DNA of 64,000 nucleotides from CAJXVA01 sp963761755 (GCA_963761755.1 CAVXIC010000011.1:370161-434160); one strand, 5' to 3'. Positions 1-8,924 are shown, counted from the first letter of the stretch. Numbers and translations: made by a program. The notes: a model not told the origin generated them from the sequence alone.

Positions 1-1
1 G

Positions 2-55
2 TTGACCGTCGTCTCCTCCGAGCAGGATGCGCGCAAGATCTCGGAGCTTGGCTGA
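2..55 (+). CDS. 3' end of an unidentified gene
   Basis: Only the last 17 codons are visible, ending KISELG and then TGA at 53-55. The stop shares one base with the ATG of the next gene (TGATG), so the two genes are probably translated together. The fragment is too short to name. A regulator or signalling protein would fit the HAMP-domain neighbour, but that is only a guess. Confidence 0.45.
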   Translation: MTVVSSEQDARKISELG

Positions 56-957
56 TGGACGTTCGAAGAGAGACTCGGTTGGGACTGTCGGTCCTGCTCG
101 TCGTCGAGATCCTGCTGTGCATGCTGTCGATCTCGCTGCTGACCCGGATGGGTCCCGCGATCGAGCGCATCCTCGAAGAGAACGTCTACAGCGTCGAGGC
201 CGTAGAAGAGATGATCTCGATCATGGCCCTGGCGGACGGGGAGGACGGGGAGGTCCCTGAGGCGTTCGAGGCGGCACATGGGCGGATCCGGGACAACGTG
301 ACGGAGGCCGCAGAGAAGCCGCTCGTCGAGCAAATCGACCAGGACACGGTGGCCGCGTTTGCGGGGGATGCCGCTGCACGCGCCCGGGTCGTGGCCTCGC
401 TCCGGGAGCTCGGAGACGTCAACCGGCTCTCGATGCGCGTCGCCGATGACCGGGCCCAGCGCCTGGGGCAGACCGGTGCTTGGGCGGCGGTGTTGCTCGG
501 CGCGTCCTCGCTCGCGGTCGGAATCTTGGTGTATCGGCGGCTGCGGCTGCGGCTCGAGCTTCCGCTGGAGGACATCCGCCGGACGCTGCGAGCGGTTCGC
601 AACGGGAATCGCCACGCGCGATGTGGCTCGGTCGATGGGCCGGCGGAGCTCGAGCAGATCGCCGAAGACATCGACTGGATGCTCGATCACAGCCGCGGCG
701 TCGGGCGACCCGAGCGCGGCCAGGCCTCTGCCGCGAGTCGGGACGCGGCGCTGCGTCGGGCATTGGACTGGATGGGCCGGCGCCACGGCGACACGGTTCT
801 GCTGCTGGACGCCAACGCGAAGCTCGTCTTCGGAGACTTGGAAGACTTCCAGGACCACGAGGAACACGCGGAGGCCTGGCAGCGAGAAGCGCTCGCGGGG
901 ACGTCGCTCACGCTGGCGTACCGGACGCGTCGTCACGCCGAGGACGCGCCCGCCTGA
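55..957 (+). CDS. Membrane sensor protein with HAMP-like domain, no kinase domain
   Basis: This 300-residue inner-membrane protein has a first hydrophobic segment at about residues 9-31. A mostly helical, acidic periplasmic stretch follows, of the kind seen in four-helix-bundle chemoreceptor/kinase sensor domains, and a second hydrophobic segment lies at about 142-163. The cytoplasmic part starts with an Arg-rich stretch and a HAMP-like helix (residues about 165-215). It ends in an 80-residue tail that resembles the start of a PAS-like fold (VLLLDANAKLVFGD). No histidine-kinase, GGDEF or methyl-accepting domain follows, so it probably signals to a partner, perhaps the product of the overlapping upstream gene. 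Start ATG at 55 is fixed by the TGATG overlap. Family assignment rests on topology and is moderate. Confidence 0.75.
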   Translation: MDVRRETRLGLSVLLVVEILLCMLSISLLTRMGPAIERILEENVYSVEAVEEMISIMALADGEDGEVPEAFEAAHGRIRDNVTEAAEKPLVEQIDQDTVAAFAGDAAARARVVASLRELGDVNRLSMRVADDRAQRLGQTGAWAAVLLGASSLAVGILVYRRLRLRLELPLEDIRRTLRAVRNGNRHARCGSVDGPAELEQIAEDIDWMLDHSRGVGRPERGQASAASRDAALRRALDWMGRRHGDTVLLLDANAKLVFGDLEDFQDHEEHAEAWQREALAGTSLTLAYRTRRHAEDAPA

Positions 958-990
958 TCGCCCGCACGCCGCGGACCGCAGCCCGACGGT

Positions 991-1923
991 TCAGGGGAGG
1001 ATCTCGGGTGCGGCGAAGTGCCAACGCAGCGCGCGCGACACGGTGCGGAGGACCATGTGCCCCCGCACGCTGCCTCCGCGCCTGTTGAGGCGAGGGCTGC
1101 ACACCGCGATGCCGCCGCGCCCGGGGGCGACGCCGATGATCACCCCTGACACGCCGCTCTTCGCCGGAAGTCCGGTCTCCATCAGGTACGTCCCGGACTC
1201 GTCGTACATCCCGCAGCTCGCCATCAATGCCACGACCCGGGTGGCAGCGTCGGTGTTCAGTACCCGCTCGCCGGTGGCGGTCACCCCCCCGCGCGCCAGC
1301 ACGCAGCCCAGGTGCGCCGCTTCGACGACGCTGGCCTGCAGGGAGCACAGCGCGAAGTAGGCCTGCAGCGCGTCGTCGACCGAACTCTCCAGCACGCCGT
1401 TGGCCTTGAGCAGGAACGCGATGGAGCGGTTGCGGTCGCCCGTGCGTGCCTCGGAGGCCTGGACCCGCGAGTTGACCGACAGTCGCGCCCCGCACAGTCG
1501 GGCCGCCCATGTCTCGATCCACCCGATCCGCTCCTCGATCGGACCCTCCAGCAGGCTGCACAGCGCGATGGCGCCGGCGTTGACCATGGGGTTGGCGGGC
1601 TGCGGTCCGCGGGAGTCCAAGCGCGCGATGGAGGAGAAGCTCTCCCCCGACGGCTCGGACCCCACGACCTCGAAGACGCGCTCAGGCCCGAACTCCTGCA
1701 GGGCGCCGGCCAGGACGATCAGCTTCGCCGCGCTCTGCAGGGTGAAGGCGTGGGTGGAGGGGTCGCCGGCGACGACCGTGGTCCCGTCCATGAGCACGAT
1801 GGCCGCGCTCGTGCGCTCGGGGTCGACGCCGCCGAGCTCGGGAATGTACGTCGCGACGTCGCCTTCGGAACACGACAGGGCGTCGCGGACCGCCGAGATG
1901 AGTACGGATTCGGGGTCGGGCAT
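991..1923 (-). CDS. glsA: Glutaminase
   Basis: Glutaminase of the serine-dependent beta-lactamase-like fold, hydrolysing L-glutamine to glutamate and ammonia in the cytoplasm. At 310 residues it has the usual bacterial length. The Ser-x-x-Lys catalytic pair is in FTLQSAAKLIVL near residue 65; most family members read FTLQSISKVF, so the two middle residues differ. Other family blocks are present in order: NPMVNAGAI, NRSIAFLLKANG and GLPAKSGVSGVIIGV. The gene is convergent with the HAMP protein gene (33 bases between stops), and no operon partner is obvious. The ATG at 1923 gives a full N-terminus. Confidence 0.95.
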   Translation of the reverse strand: MPDPESVLISAVRDALSCSEGDVATYIPELGGVDPERTSAAIVLMDGTTVVAGDPSTHAFTLQSAAKLIVLAGALQEFGPERVFEVVGSEPSGESFSSIARLDSRGPQPANPMVNAGAIALCSLLEGPIEERIGWIETWAARLCGARLSVNSRVQASEARTGDRNRSIAFLLKANGVLESSVDDALQAYFALCSLQASVVEAAHLGCVLARGGVTATGERVLNTDAATRVVALMASCGMYDESGTYLMETGLPAKSGVSGVIIGVAPGRGGIAVCSPRLNRRGGSVRGHMVLRTVSRALRWHFAAPEILP

Positions 1924-2032
1924 CCAGCGGCGCTTCTACCAGAAAGGCGTCACGCAGCGGAGGTGGGCGGAGCTGGACTTCGGGCTCGCGACGAAGACGG
2001 ACGCGCCATCGTCCCGGATCGCGGCGCTCGAC

Positions 2033-2761
2033 TCAGCCGGCTGAGTCCTCGGCGGGAGCGCTGTTGGCCCGGACGCGGGTCTTCTGCGACTGGGTCAGTG
2101 GATCGTTGAGGATGAACTCGACCTTGGAGCTCTCCCAGCTGCCACCGACGCTGGAGACCTGAACGCGGTACTGCTGGCCGTGGACGAGGAGGCGCGCGGC
2201 GGCGTTGAACCAGGTCCACACCCAGATGCCCTCCTGGGGAGCGGTCTGCTTGGGGTCGCCGATCAGCACGACGCCGAGCTTCTCCAGCGCGGCCTTGGGG
2301 TCGAAGTCGCCTTCGCCCGGAATGCCCTCGAAGGTGATCCCCGTGGAGATGCCGTCTTCGTAGGTGACCGTGATCGCGTCGTAGGTGCTCGTCGGGTCGG
2401 TGTATCGCTGCATGGCGTACGCGCACTCGAACCAGGTGCGCTCGGGCAGGAAGCGCACGCAGGACTGGCGGACCATGCCCTTGCCCGTCGGTTCGCCGAG
2501 CTTGGGCTGCACCTCGTCCGGACTCTTGCCCAACATGTCGGGCAGCGGGAACTTCACGTCCGTGGAGACCGTCGCGATGGGAGGTGCACTCGGGGTCGGT
2601 GCTGCGGCGGGGGTGGGCTTGGGCTGCGCGTCCGGGCCTGGCGCCGGCACGGCCTTGTGAACCGCTGCGTCGGGCGTTGCGGTCGGGTCTTGCGGCGCCG
2701 TGTCGGGGGCGTCGCTGGGGCACGCGGTGAGCAGCAGGGCGGAGACCAGCGTCGAGCGCAT
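2033..2761 (-). CDS. Predicted lipoprotein, unknown function
   Basis: A 242-residue protein with a very short signal sequence and lipobox (LLLTAC, Cys at residue 14), so it should be lipid-anchored in the envelope. Residues about 15-65 are a Pro/Ala/Thr-rich linker. The folded part (about 66-235) includes FPLPDMLGKSPDEV and a Cys pair around CVRFLPERTWFEC. The start of this domain resembles the small beta-rich lipoproteins in which a 'loss of one nucleotide/PASTA-like' DxxGKSPxEV pattern precedes a charge-balanced repeat, but I cannot place it in a family. It sits 12 bases downstream of the MYXO-CTERM protein gene on the same strand and is probably co-transcribed with it. Confidence 0.7.
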   Translation of the reverse strand: MRSTLVSALLLTACPSDAPDTAPQDPTATPDAAVHKAVPAPGPDAQPKPTPAAAPTPSAPPIATVSTDVKFPLPDMLGKSPDEVQPKLGEPTGKGMVRQSCVRFLPERTWFECAYAMQRYTDPTSTYDAITVTYEDGISTGITFEGIPGEGDFDPKAALEKLGVVLIGDPKQTAPQEGIWVWTWFNAAARLLVHGQQYRVQVSSVGGSWESSKVEFILNDPLTQSQKTRVRANSAPAEDSAG

Positions 2762-2773
2762 CGGCGGACGATA

Positions 2774-4678
2774 TCACCCGCGCAAGGGCTTGCGGCGGCG
2801 CCAGGCCCCGAGCGCGAAGAAGGCCAGCATGCTCAGGGCGCCCTCGCTGCGATTGCCTCCGGCCGCGCAGCCCTGCGTCTGCTCGGTGATCGCCGGGCCA
2901 GGGTCGAGGGGCAGGTCGTCGTCCTCGTCTCCGAAGGTGTCCTCATCGAACGGGTTCTCGCCGGCGGTCGCGAAGGGGTCGTCGCCATCGTCGCCGCCTC
3001 CTGGCTCGGGTGACCCGGGCCAGGGCTCGTCGTCGCCATCGTCGCCCCCGTCGTCGGGCGTTCCCGGTGGTGGATCGTCCTCGCCCCCAGTTTCGGCGCC
3101 GTCCGTATCGTCGGCCCCGGTTTCGGCGCCGTCCGTATCGTCGGCCCCGGTTTCGGCGCCGTCCGTATCGGTGCCGCCCGTCTGTGCGCCGCCGGTGGTG
3201 CCTCCATCGTCGGTGTCGCCGCCGGTCGTCTCACCCTCGGTGTCGCCGGTGTCGGGCTCGGGCTCGTCGCCGGTGTCGGGCTCGGGCTCGTCGCCGGTGT
3301 CGGGCTCGGGCTCGTCGCCGGTGTCGGGCTCGTCGCCGGTGTCGGGCTCGGGTTCGTCGCCGGTGTCGGGCGCATCATCCCCCATCGCAGCGAGCGCCTC
3401 GCAGTCGACCTCGTTGGTGCGCAAGATGGCGTACGCAGCCATCGTGGGCAGAGCACCTCGTGCCGAGACGACCCACGTGGCCGGCTCTCCCTCGAACTCG
3501 CCCTCGAAGGCGCAAGCCGCATCGCCGTCGTCGTAGCCATCGGCGTCGGTCGTCCGCATGAAGCTGTCCCACGCGATGACGGAGCCATCGAGCCACTCGG
3601 TGAGCTCCATGTGGATCAGGCTGATGCCGCCCAACGACGCGTCGGCGCACGACTCGGTCAGCGTCAGCGCTTCATCGACGCCCGGCGCGTGTGCCATCGA
3701 GATGACCGTCTGGGCCATCTGGTAGTGCATGCTGGTGAGCCGCATCAGGCTGGACCACGACGACGCGAACTCGACGATCTCGTCGTTCTTGAGGGTCGCG
3801 ATGTAGTCCAGCGTGCACGCGCGAGCCGCGTCGTCGTTGGTGACGTTGGCCTGCACCAGCTCGGCGAGCAGGTCGCGGTCGACCGTCTGGGGACTGTCCA
3901 TCGCGGACAGCGCGTCGACCGTCGGAGCCACCGACGCCTCGATCGCCCGTCGCAGGGCGGTCTGCCCATCACCGGCGGGGTCGAGCACCGTCCACAGGTG
4001 TCCCGCGCCATGCACCCAGAACTCGCCTTCGTAGGACCGAACGTCTTCGCGATGCTCGATCTGCGAGCCCGACATCCACGTCAGCTGGAGGTCCTCCCAC
4101 GTTGCGGGGTAGGTGCTTCCGCCGAGCAGGCCACCGCCGGCGAAGCTCATCCCGACCCGAAGCGTCCTGGACTCGAGGTCGAGCTGCAGTTCGGTGCCGT
4201 AGGTGTCCGCAGGGCAAAGCTCGACCGTGTCGAAGAGGTTGATCGGCGTGCCGGCGAGTCGATCGTGGATGAACGCGAGCCATGTCGTCACCGCGTCGAC
4301 CCCGGTCGCGATCTGGTCCCGGGCGAGGGGATCGGCGAGGGCCTGGTCCAGACAGCCCTCGGATCCGAGCTGCACCGCGTACACGGCCTCGAGGTCCTTC
4401 TCGCCGAACGTCGCGGCGGCGTCGAAGCCCTCGTCCAGCTCGCATCCCCGGGCGAGCAAGGCGTCGTTCGTGTACGCCTGCAGGTGCTCCAAGTGCTCCG
4501 CGGGCGTGGCCTCTTCGCTCAGCGGAGTGTAGGAGACCGCCGCGTCGGGACAGCCGCGCAGCTCGTCGGCCTTGCCCCCTGCCGGCCCGGGCGCCGCGTT
4601 TCCGCCACCGTCCGCGCCATCGCAGCCAGCAACCAGCATCAGGAGTGCAGCAAGCGAGGTCGTCGTCCGCGGAACCAT
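2774..4678 (-). CDS. Surface lipoprotein with acidic repeats and MYXO-CTERM-like tail
   Basis: This is a 634-residue exported protein. The start at 4678 (MVPRTTTS) gives a compact signal peptide ending in a lipobox (LMLVAGC); an in-frame ATG at 4714 would add 12 residues and spoil it. Residues about 30-430 are an unrecognised folded domain. Then come imperfect repeats of DTGDEPEP and a DDTDGAETGA array, and a Pro/Gly/Asp-rich stretch. The C-terminus has a Cys-Ala-Ala-Gly-Gly motif, a short hydrophobic segment (LSMLAFFALGAW) and RRRKP, which matches the MYXO-CTERM sorting signal of myxobacteria. Carrying both an N-terminal lipobox and a C-terminal sorting signal is unusual, since only one anchor should be needed. 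The folded domain's function is unknown. Confidence 0.8.
   Translation of the reverse strand: MVPRTTTSLAALLMLVAGCDGADGGGNAAPGPAGGKADELRGCPDAAVSYTPLSEEATPAEHLEHLQAYTNDALLARGCELDEGFDAAATFGEKDLEAVYAVQLGSEGCLDQALADPLARDQIATGVDAVTTWLAFIHDRLAGTPINLFDTVELCPADTYGTELQLDLESRTLRVGMSFAGGGLLGGSTYPATWEDLQLTWMSGSQIEHREDVRSYEGEFWVHGAGHLWTVLDPAGDGQTALRRAIEASVAPTVDALSAMDSPQTVDRDLLAELVQANVTNDDAARACTLDYIATLKNDEIVEFASSWSSLMRLTSMHYQMAQTVISMAHAPGVDEALTLTESCADASLGGISLIHMELTEWLDGSVIAWDSFMRTTDADGYDDGDAACAFEGEFEGEPATWVVSARGALPTMAAYAILRTNEVDCEALAAMGDDAPDTGDEPEPDTGDEPDTGDEPEPDTGDEPEPDTGDEPEPDTGDTEGETTGGDTDDGGTTGGAQTGGTDTDGAETGADDTDGAETGADDTDGAETGGEDDPPPGTPDDGGDDGDDEPWPGSPEPGGGDDGDDPFATAGENPFDEDTFGDEDDDLPLDPGPAITEQTQGCAAGGNRSEGALSMLAFFALGAWRRRKPLRG
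3091..3170. repeat. In-frame 30-bp tandem repeat (2.7 copies)
   Basis: The 30-base unit starting tttcggcgcc occurs at 3091-3120 and 3121-3150, with the first 20 bases again at 3151-3170. It lies inside the MYXO-CTERM protein gene and encodes repeats of the Asp/Thr/Gly pattern DDTDGAETGA. The two full copies are identical at the DNA level, so copy number may vary between strains. Confidence 0.9.
3243..3372. repeat. In-frame 24-bp tandem repeat array
   Basis: The 24-base unit starts tcgccggtgtcgggctcggg and occurs at 3243, 3267 and 3291. A shortened 18-base copy lies at 3315, another 24-base copy at 3333, and a partial copy follows. All length changes are multiples of three, so the frame of the MYXO-CTERM protein is kept. 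The array encodes the DTGDEPEP linker. Confidence 0.9.
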
Positions 4679-4741
4679 TGAACACATGGTCCTACAGGTA
4701 GGACCTGAGCACAAGCAAGCTCGGCGTCAAGCGCGCGAGAT

Positions 4742-5470
4742 TCAACCGCCGCGCGCGAACGTGCCCTCGGGCAGGGGCGCAAAGGCCCGATGCACCTCGA
4801 GATCCAGGCTGAAGAGGTGGTCGTCCACGCTGAAGACGATCCGGTGCGCGCCGTCCTCGACCTTGCTCAAGTAGGCGCGGGTGTCGAGGTTCACGCGCTC
4901 TCGCGGGCTGCTCGCCCACCAGTGCGCCCGCTTGCTCTTGACCGAGATCTCGGTCTCCATCGTGATCGGGACCGAAGGCTTGCCCTTCCGCTGGGACCGC
5001 TCGAGGCGAGGCGTCGCGTTGATCGCCAAGGAGACCTCGAGATCACCCTCTTCGAGGCGAACCGTCTGCTCGATCGTCGCGTTCATCCCGAGGATCGTCG
5101 TCACGACCGGCTGGGACAGCATGCGGCCCTGCGCGTCGACGTCGGGATCGGGCATCCCGACGGCGAGCTCGTTGTTCGGATACAGCCGCAGGGTCGCGCG
5201 GACCTGAACCGATTGTGGGTTGCCCAACTCCCCGGAAAACTCTTGGTGGGGTGCGTCGCCGACGATGCTGCCGACATCCGCCTGGCCGACGCGAACTTCG
5301 GCCGGGGGCGAGAACTCCACCGCGCGCAGCAGCACCAGGACCGCCGCGGCGATCAGCACCAGGTACGCGTTGCGACGCATCCAGCCGAGGGCGCGTCGAA
5401 AGCGGCCGGGCTCCGGCGTCTCGGGCTCGGGTGCGGGCGTGTGCTCCTCCACGGTGTCGGACCGTGGCAC
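4742..5470 (-). CDS. Single-pass membrane protein, unknown
   Basis: A 242-residue protein with an N-terminal Glu/Pro-rich cytoplasmic tail, one membrane segment at about residues 35-49 (AYLVLIAAAVLVLLRAV) and a C-terminal exported domain rich in beta-strand-like alternation. I see no known motif and no Cys residues. It starts 7 bases downstream of the RNA methyltransferase stop on the same strand, so the two are probably co-transcribed. The organisation (short tail, one membrane span, large soluble domain) suits an envelope accessory protein. Function unknown. Confidence 0.7.
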   Translation of the reverse strand: MPRSDTVEEHTPAPEPETPEPGRFRRALGWMRRNAYLVLIAAAVLVLLRAVEFSPPAEVRVGQADVGSIVGDAPHQEFSGELGNPQSVQVRATLRLYPNNELAVGMPDPDVDAQGRMLSQPVVTTILGMNATIEQTVRLEEGDLEVSLAINATPRLERSQRKGKPSVPITMETEISVKSKRAHWWASSPRERVNLDTRAYLSKVEDGAHRIVFSVDDHLFSLDLEVHRAFAPLPEGTFARGG

Positions 5471-5477
5471 AGCCCGC

Positions 5478-6143
5478 TCAGGCGTCGAAATTTTCGACCG
5501 ATGGCGAGAACCGCAAGACGTACGCGGCCACGCCCATCGCGACCGACACGTTGAGCGACCCCTTGATGCCCATCATCGGCAGGCACACCACGCGCTCGGC
5601 GTTGGCGTGCAGGCGTGGATCGACCCCGGAGACCTCGTGCCCGAACACCAAGACGATGCGGCCGGGCCGACGCGCGGCGAGGACGGCGGGGTCGAACAGC
5701 GAGACCGCTTGGGATCCGCCGTCGACGATCCAGAGTCGGGCGCCCCCTTCGACGAGCGCGCGCGCGGCCTCCGTGGCGTCCCGGTGGCGGGTCCAGGGCA
5801 CGACCGACTCCGCGCCGAGGGCGGTCTTGGCGAGCTTGGGGTGCTCGGGCGTCGGGGTGAAGCCGCACAGGTGCACGTGCTCGACGCCCGCGCCGTCGGC
5901 CGAGCGGAACACCGAGCCGACGTTGCGCAGGCTGCGAATGTTGTCGAGCAAGACCTCGACCACGACATCGCTCGGAGGGCGACATGTGGCCGTGTGTGTG
6001 GCGTAGGGCGCGTCGACGAAGGTCGTGGGCGCGTCGCACAGCGGGCATCGAGCGCCCAACGGACTGCCGTCGGGCACCGGAAACCGCAGCGCGCAGGTCT
6101 CATCGGTGCATCGGCGGGCCTGATATCGTGGCGCGTCGCCCAT
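5478..6143 (-). CDS. TrmH/SpoU-family RNA 2'-O-methyltransferase with N-terminal zinc-ribbon-like motif
   Basis: SPOUT-fold S-adenosylmethionine-dependent RNA ribose methyltransferase, 221 residues. The three family motifs are clear: NIRSLRNVGSVFRSADG (motif 1), IVLVFGHEVSGVD (motif 2) and LPMMGIKGSLNVSVAMGVAAY (motif 3, which carries the trefoil-knot cofactor loop). Residues about 10-37 contain Cys-x4-Cys and Cys-x2-Cys pairs that could bind zinc, an extension not found in the shortest family members. The target (tRNA or rRNA position) cannot be told from sequence. The ATG at 6141-6143 on this strand overlaps the first possible ATG of the divergent gene, so the two promoters must be intertwined. 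Confidence 0.88.
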   Translation of the reverse strand: MGDAPRYQARRCTDETCALRFPVPDGSPLGARCPLCDAPTTFVDAPYATHTATCRPPSDVVVEVLLDNIRSLRNVGSVFRSADGAGVEHVHLCGFTPTPEHPKLAKTALGAESVVPWTRHRDATEAARALVEGGARLWIVDGGSQAVSLFDPAVLAARRPGRIVLVFGHEVSGVDPRLHANAERVVCLPMMGIKGSLNVSVAMGVAAYVLRFSPSVENFDA

Positions 6144-6153
6144 GGGGGTCGGG

Positions 6154-6573
6154 ATGGTAGTCTATCCATCGGTGGCGTACAGGGACGATCGCCAGGCGTT
6201 GTCTCTCCAGGTCGCGGATCTGGAGCGCGAGAACGAGGAGCTCAAGGGCGAACTCGCGGAGATGCGCGAGCAGGCGCGTCGCGATCGCGAGCAGCAGCGA
6301 GACCAACGGCGCCGCAAGTCTCGGCACGGATGCGTCATGTGTGGCGGGTCTTTGCACGCAGTCGCCGTGTTCTCGGGCCGCCACGATGCGCCCAAGTCCC
6401 TGCAGCTGAGCACCACCCGCTTCGCCGTCTCCGATGGTGGCTTCAGCAGCAGCACCCCCATCCGCGCGACAGTCTGTTCGACCTGCGGTTTCGTGCATCA
6501 CTACATCGACCTCGAGCGCCCTGACGCCGCACTGGTGACGGGACACGGGGACGACGCTCTGGAGGACGTTTAG
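6154..6573 (+). CDS. Coiled-coil protein with C-terminal zinc ribbon
   Basis: A 139-residue soluble protein. Residues about 10-55 form a highly charged coiled coil (alternating Leu/Glu/Arg heptads), followed by a treble-clef or zinc-ribbon-like part with CVMCGG near residue 60 and CSTCGF near residue 108. The spacing is wide but fits a four-Cys zinc site. I chose the ATG at 6154 because a G-rich stretch lies 5-10 bases before it and because the ATG at 6142 would overlap the divergent methyltransferase start; that alternative adds four residues. No function can be assigned. A role in protein or nucleic-acid binding is an inference. Confidence 0.65.
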   Translation: MVVYPSVAYRDDRQALSLQVADLERENEELKGELAEMREQARRDREQQRDQRRRKSRHGCVMCGGSLHAVAVFSGRHDAPKSLQLSTTRFAVSDGGFSSSTPIRATVCSTCGFVHHYIDLERPDAALVTGHGDDALEDV

Positions 6574-6653
6574 AAAGGACGAGCATCGGGGCGGACCCTT
6601 TGGGACCAGCGGGTGCTTTCCGGTCCGCGCCGATCCCGACTAAGATCCCGCCG

Positions 6654-8924
6654 ATGCCGTGGGAGCCCGCCATCTTCACTCTGCCGCGGGGCGAGTGGAC
6701 CCCTGCGCTCGAGGAGACCATGGAGTCGTGCGAGGACCCGATGTGGGTCTTCGACGTCGACGAGGCGCGCATCCCGTGGGCAAACCCGCTGGCGCAGGAG
6801 TTTTGGAACGCGTCTTCGTCGACCGTCCTGGCCGAGCGTGACTTCGCCGAAGGCATGTCCACCTCGACGAAGCGTCGACTGGCGGCCTATCAACGCATCA
6901 TCTCCCGCGGCGAACCGGTTCACGACCGGTGGACGCTGTTTCCTGGGGGCCGACCGCAGACGATGCGGTTCGTCATCGGGCCAGTTCCCGGTGAGCATGG
7001 CTGCACCCGCCTCCTGTTCCGCGGCCGGCCCTGCGAAACGACGCAAGCGGATGTTCGCGGGGTCGAGGCGCTTCGCCACACCTCCGTGATGATTACGCTG
7101 TGTGCCCTGTCCGGTGAGGTGTTGATGCAGAACCCCGCGGCGGCCGAGGCTTACGGTGATCTCGTCCACGTCACGTCTCCGAACGGGTTTCGGATCCGCT
7201 TCGTCTCCGGGGTCGACGCGGACGCCGTCGAGCACGCCCTGTCTCAGCGCGGTGAGTTTCACGGTGAGGTTCGGGTCCGGACGAGCCGCGGCGAGGTGTG
7301 GCACGGGGTCGACGCCCTTCACACGACCGACCCCGCCACCGGGCAGCCCGCCATCCTCATCGACGAGACCAATATCGATGGGCGCAAGCGGGGAGAGCTG
7401 GAGCTGGCCGCAGCCCGGCTCGAGCTCGAGTCCCGGGTCGAAGCGCGCACCCGGGACGTGGCGCGTCAGCGTGCCTTCGTCGAGGGCATCCTCGATACCA
7501 CGCCGAGCTTCATGTTCGTGTCCGACGCCGACGGGGCGCTCGTTCGCGCCAACCGTGCAGTGCGGTGGCTGCTGGAGAGAGACGCCGTTCGAGATGACGC
7601 CATGGCGTGGGAGCTGCTCGGGTCGACGTCGCCGGAGATGTTCAAGAGCTGGTTGCGCGATGCCCCGCCGGCTGACCTCGAAGTCGAGCGCGTCGGCGCC
7701 TCGGGGGCGCGCACGGTCATCTACTGGACGCTGCAAGTCTTCGCTGTGCACGGGGAGCGCTTCTTGGTCGGCTCCGGACTCGACATCACCGAGCGACGAG
7801 AGATGCAGCTTCGCTTGCAGACCAACGACCGGATGGCGGCCTTGGGGACGCTCGCCTCTGGAGTCGCGCACGAGATCAACAACCCTCTGGCGTACGTCTT
7901 GACCAGCGTCGAGTTGGCGCTGGGGCGGGTGCGAGCGGGTGAGGCGAGCGATTCGGTCCCTCACCTGGTCGCGGCGGCGGAGGCGTGCGAGCGGGCGGCC
8001 AAGATCGTGGCGGATCTCAAGGGTTTCGCCCATCCGCCAGGGCCCACGACGGCGGTCGATCTCAGAGCCATCGTGGACTCGGCCCGCCGAATGATGGCGC
8101 ATCTGCTCGTCGATCGACGCATGTTCCACTGTTCGATCGAGGAGTCGATCTGGGTTCGAGGCGACGAGACGAAGCTGTGTCAGGTCGTGTTGAACCTGCT
8201 CGTGAATGCAGCCGAGGCCTGCGAGGAGGCCGGAGCGGAGGCGTGCATCGCAGTGTCCTGCCACGTCGATGGCGACGCGGCCGTGCTGGTGATCGACGAC
8301 ACCGGATCTGGCATGCCGGAATCGGTGCGCGTGCGGATCTTCGACCCCTTCTACACGACCAAGGGGCGACGTCAGGGCACGGGCTTGGGCTTGTCGATCA
8401 CGCACCGCATCGTTCAGCAGCTCGGCGGCTCGATCACGGTGCACAGCCGCGCCGGAGAAGGTTCGACGTTCCGGGTCCGCTTGCTCGCGAGCGCGCCGCC
8501 GGTGACCCAACAGGATGTTTGCAGGCCCGCGACCGCGACAGTGCGGGCTCGCGTGCTGATCGTCGACGACGAGCCTGGGCTCGCGGAGGCGTTTGCGCTG
8601 GCCCTCACCGACCACGACGTGGCGACTGCGGGCTCGGGTGTCGAGGCGCTGGCGTGCATCGATGCCTACGAGTTCGACCTCATCGTCTGCGACATGAGCA
8701 TGCCCGAGATGGATGGTCCGAGCCTGCACGCGGCACTGGCGGCGAAAGACCCCGAGCTGGCATCGCGGATGCTGTTCGTCACCGGAGGCGCGTTCACGCC
8801 CCAGGCGCACGACTTCGTGCGGTCAATGATCGGACGGGTCCTGTACAAGCCGGTCGCAGCGCGAGCGCTGCGGGAAGGCGTGCATCAGATGCTCGAGGCC
8901 AAGGGGCCCAGGCCGAGGCCGTAG
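6654..8924 (+). CDS. PAS-domain hybrid sensor histidine kinase with C-terminal receiver
   Basis: A 756-residue cytoplasmic hybrid kinase with no membrane segment. In order: PAS-like domains at about residues 1-140, 155-260 and 285-395, with a coiled coil between the second and third; a dimerisation/phosphoacceptor domain with His406 in SGVAHEINNPL; a HATPase domain with the N box (NLLVNAAEA), G1 (DDTGSGMP), F box (FDPFYTTK) and G2 (GTGLGLSI); then a receiver (about 630-750) with phosphoacceptor Asp680 in VCDMSMPEMDG. The His box with NNPL is of the NtrB-like (HisKA, HPK4) type. The ATG at 6654 is preferred over an upstream TTG because PAS homology begins right after it. The DNA-binding output partner is not in the window. 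Confidence 0.92.
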   Translation: MPWEPAIFTLPRGEWTPALEETMESCEDPMWVFDVDEARIPWANPLAQEFWNASSSTVLAERDFAEGMSTSTKRRLAAYQRIISRGEPVHDRWTLFPGGRPQTMRFVIGPVPGEHGCTRLLFRGRPCETTQADVRGVEALRHTSVMITLCALSGEVLMQNPAAAEAYGDLVHVTSPNGFRIRFVSGVDADAVEHALSQRGEFHGEVRVRTSRGEVWHGVDALHTTDPATGQPAILIDETNIDGRKRGELELAAARLELESRVEARTRDVARQRAFVEGILDTTPSFMFVSDADGALVRANRAVRWLLERDAVRDDAMAWELLGSTSPEMFKSWLRDAPPADLEVERVGASGARTVIYWTLQVFAVHGERFLVGSGLDITERREMQLRLQTNDRMAALGTLASGVAHEINNPLAYVLTSVELALGRVRAGEASDSVPHLVAAAEACERAAKIVADLKGFAHPPGPTTAVDLRAIVDSARRMMAHLLVDRRMFHCSIEESIWVRGDETKLCQVVLNLLVNAAEACEEAGAEACIAVSCHVDGDAAVLVIDDTGSGMPESVRVRIFDPFYTTKGRRQGTGLGLSITHRIVQQLGGSITVHSRAGEGSTFRVRLLASAPPVTQQDVCRPATATVRARVLIVDDEPGLAEAFALALTDHDVATAGSGVEALACIDAYEFDLIVCDMSMPEMDGPSLHAALAAKDPELASRMLFVTGGAFTPQAHDFVRSMIGRVLYKPVAARALREGVHQMLEAKGPRPRP

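Noticed and set aside
3091..3372. Repeats that might be taken for a CRISPR array
   Set aside because: The units are directly adjacent with no spacers and stay in the reading frame of a surface protein.
6570..8810. A 746-residue open frame antisense to the PAS hybrid kinase
   Set aside because: It lacks any family motif and is the reverse shadow of a clear histidine kinase.
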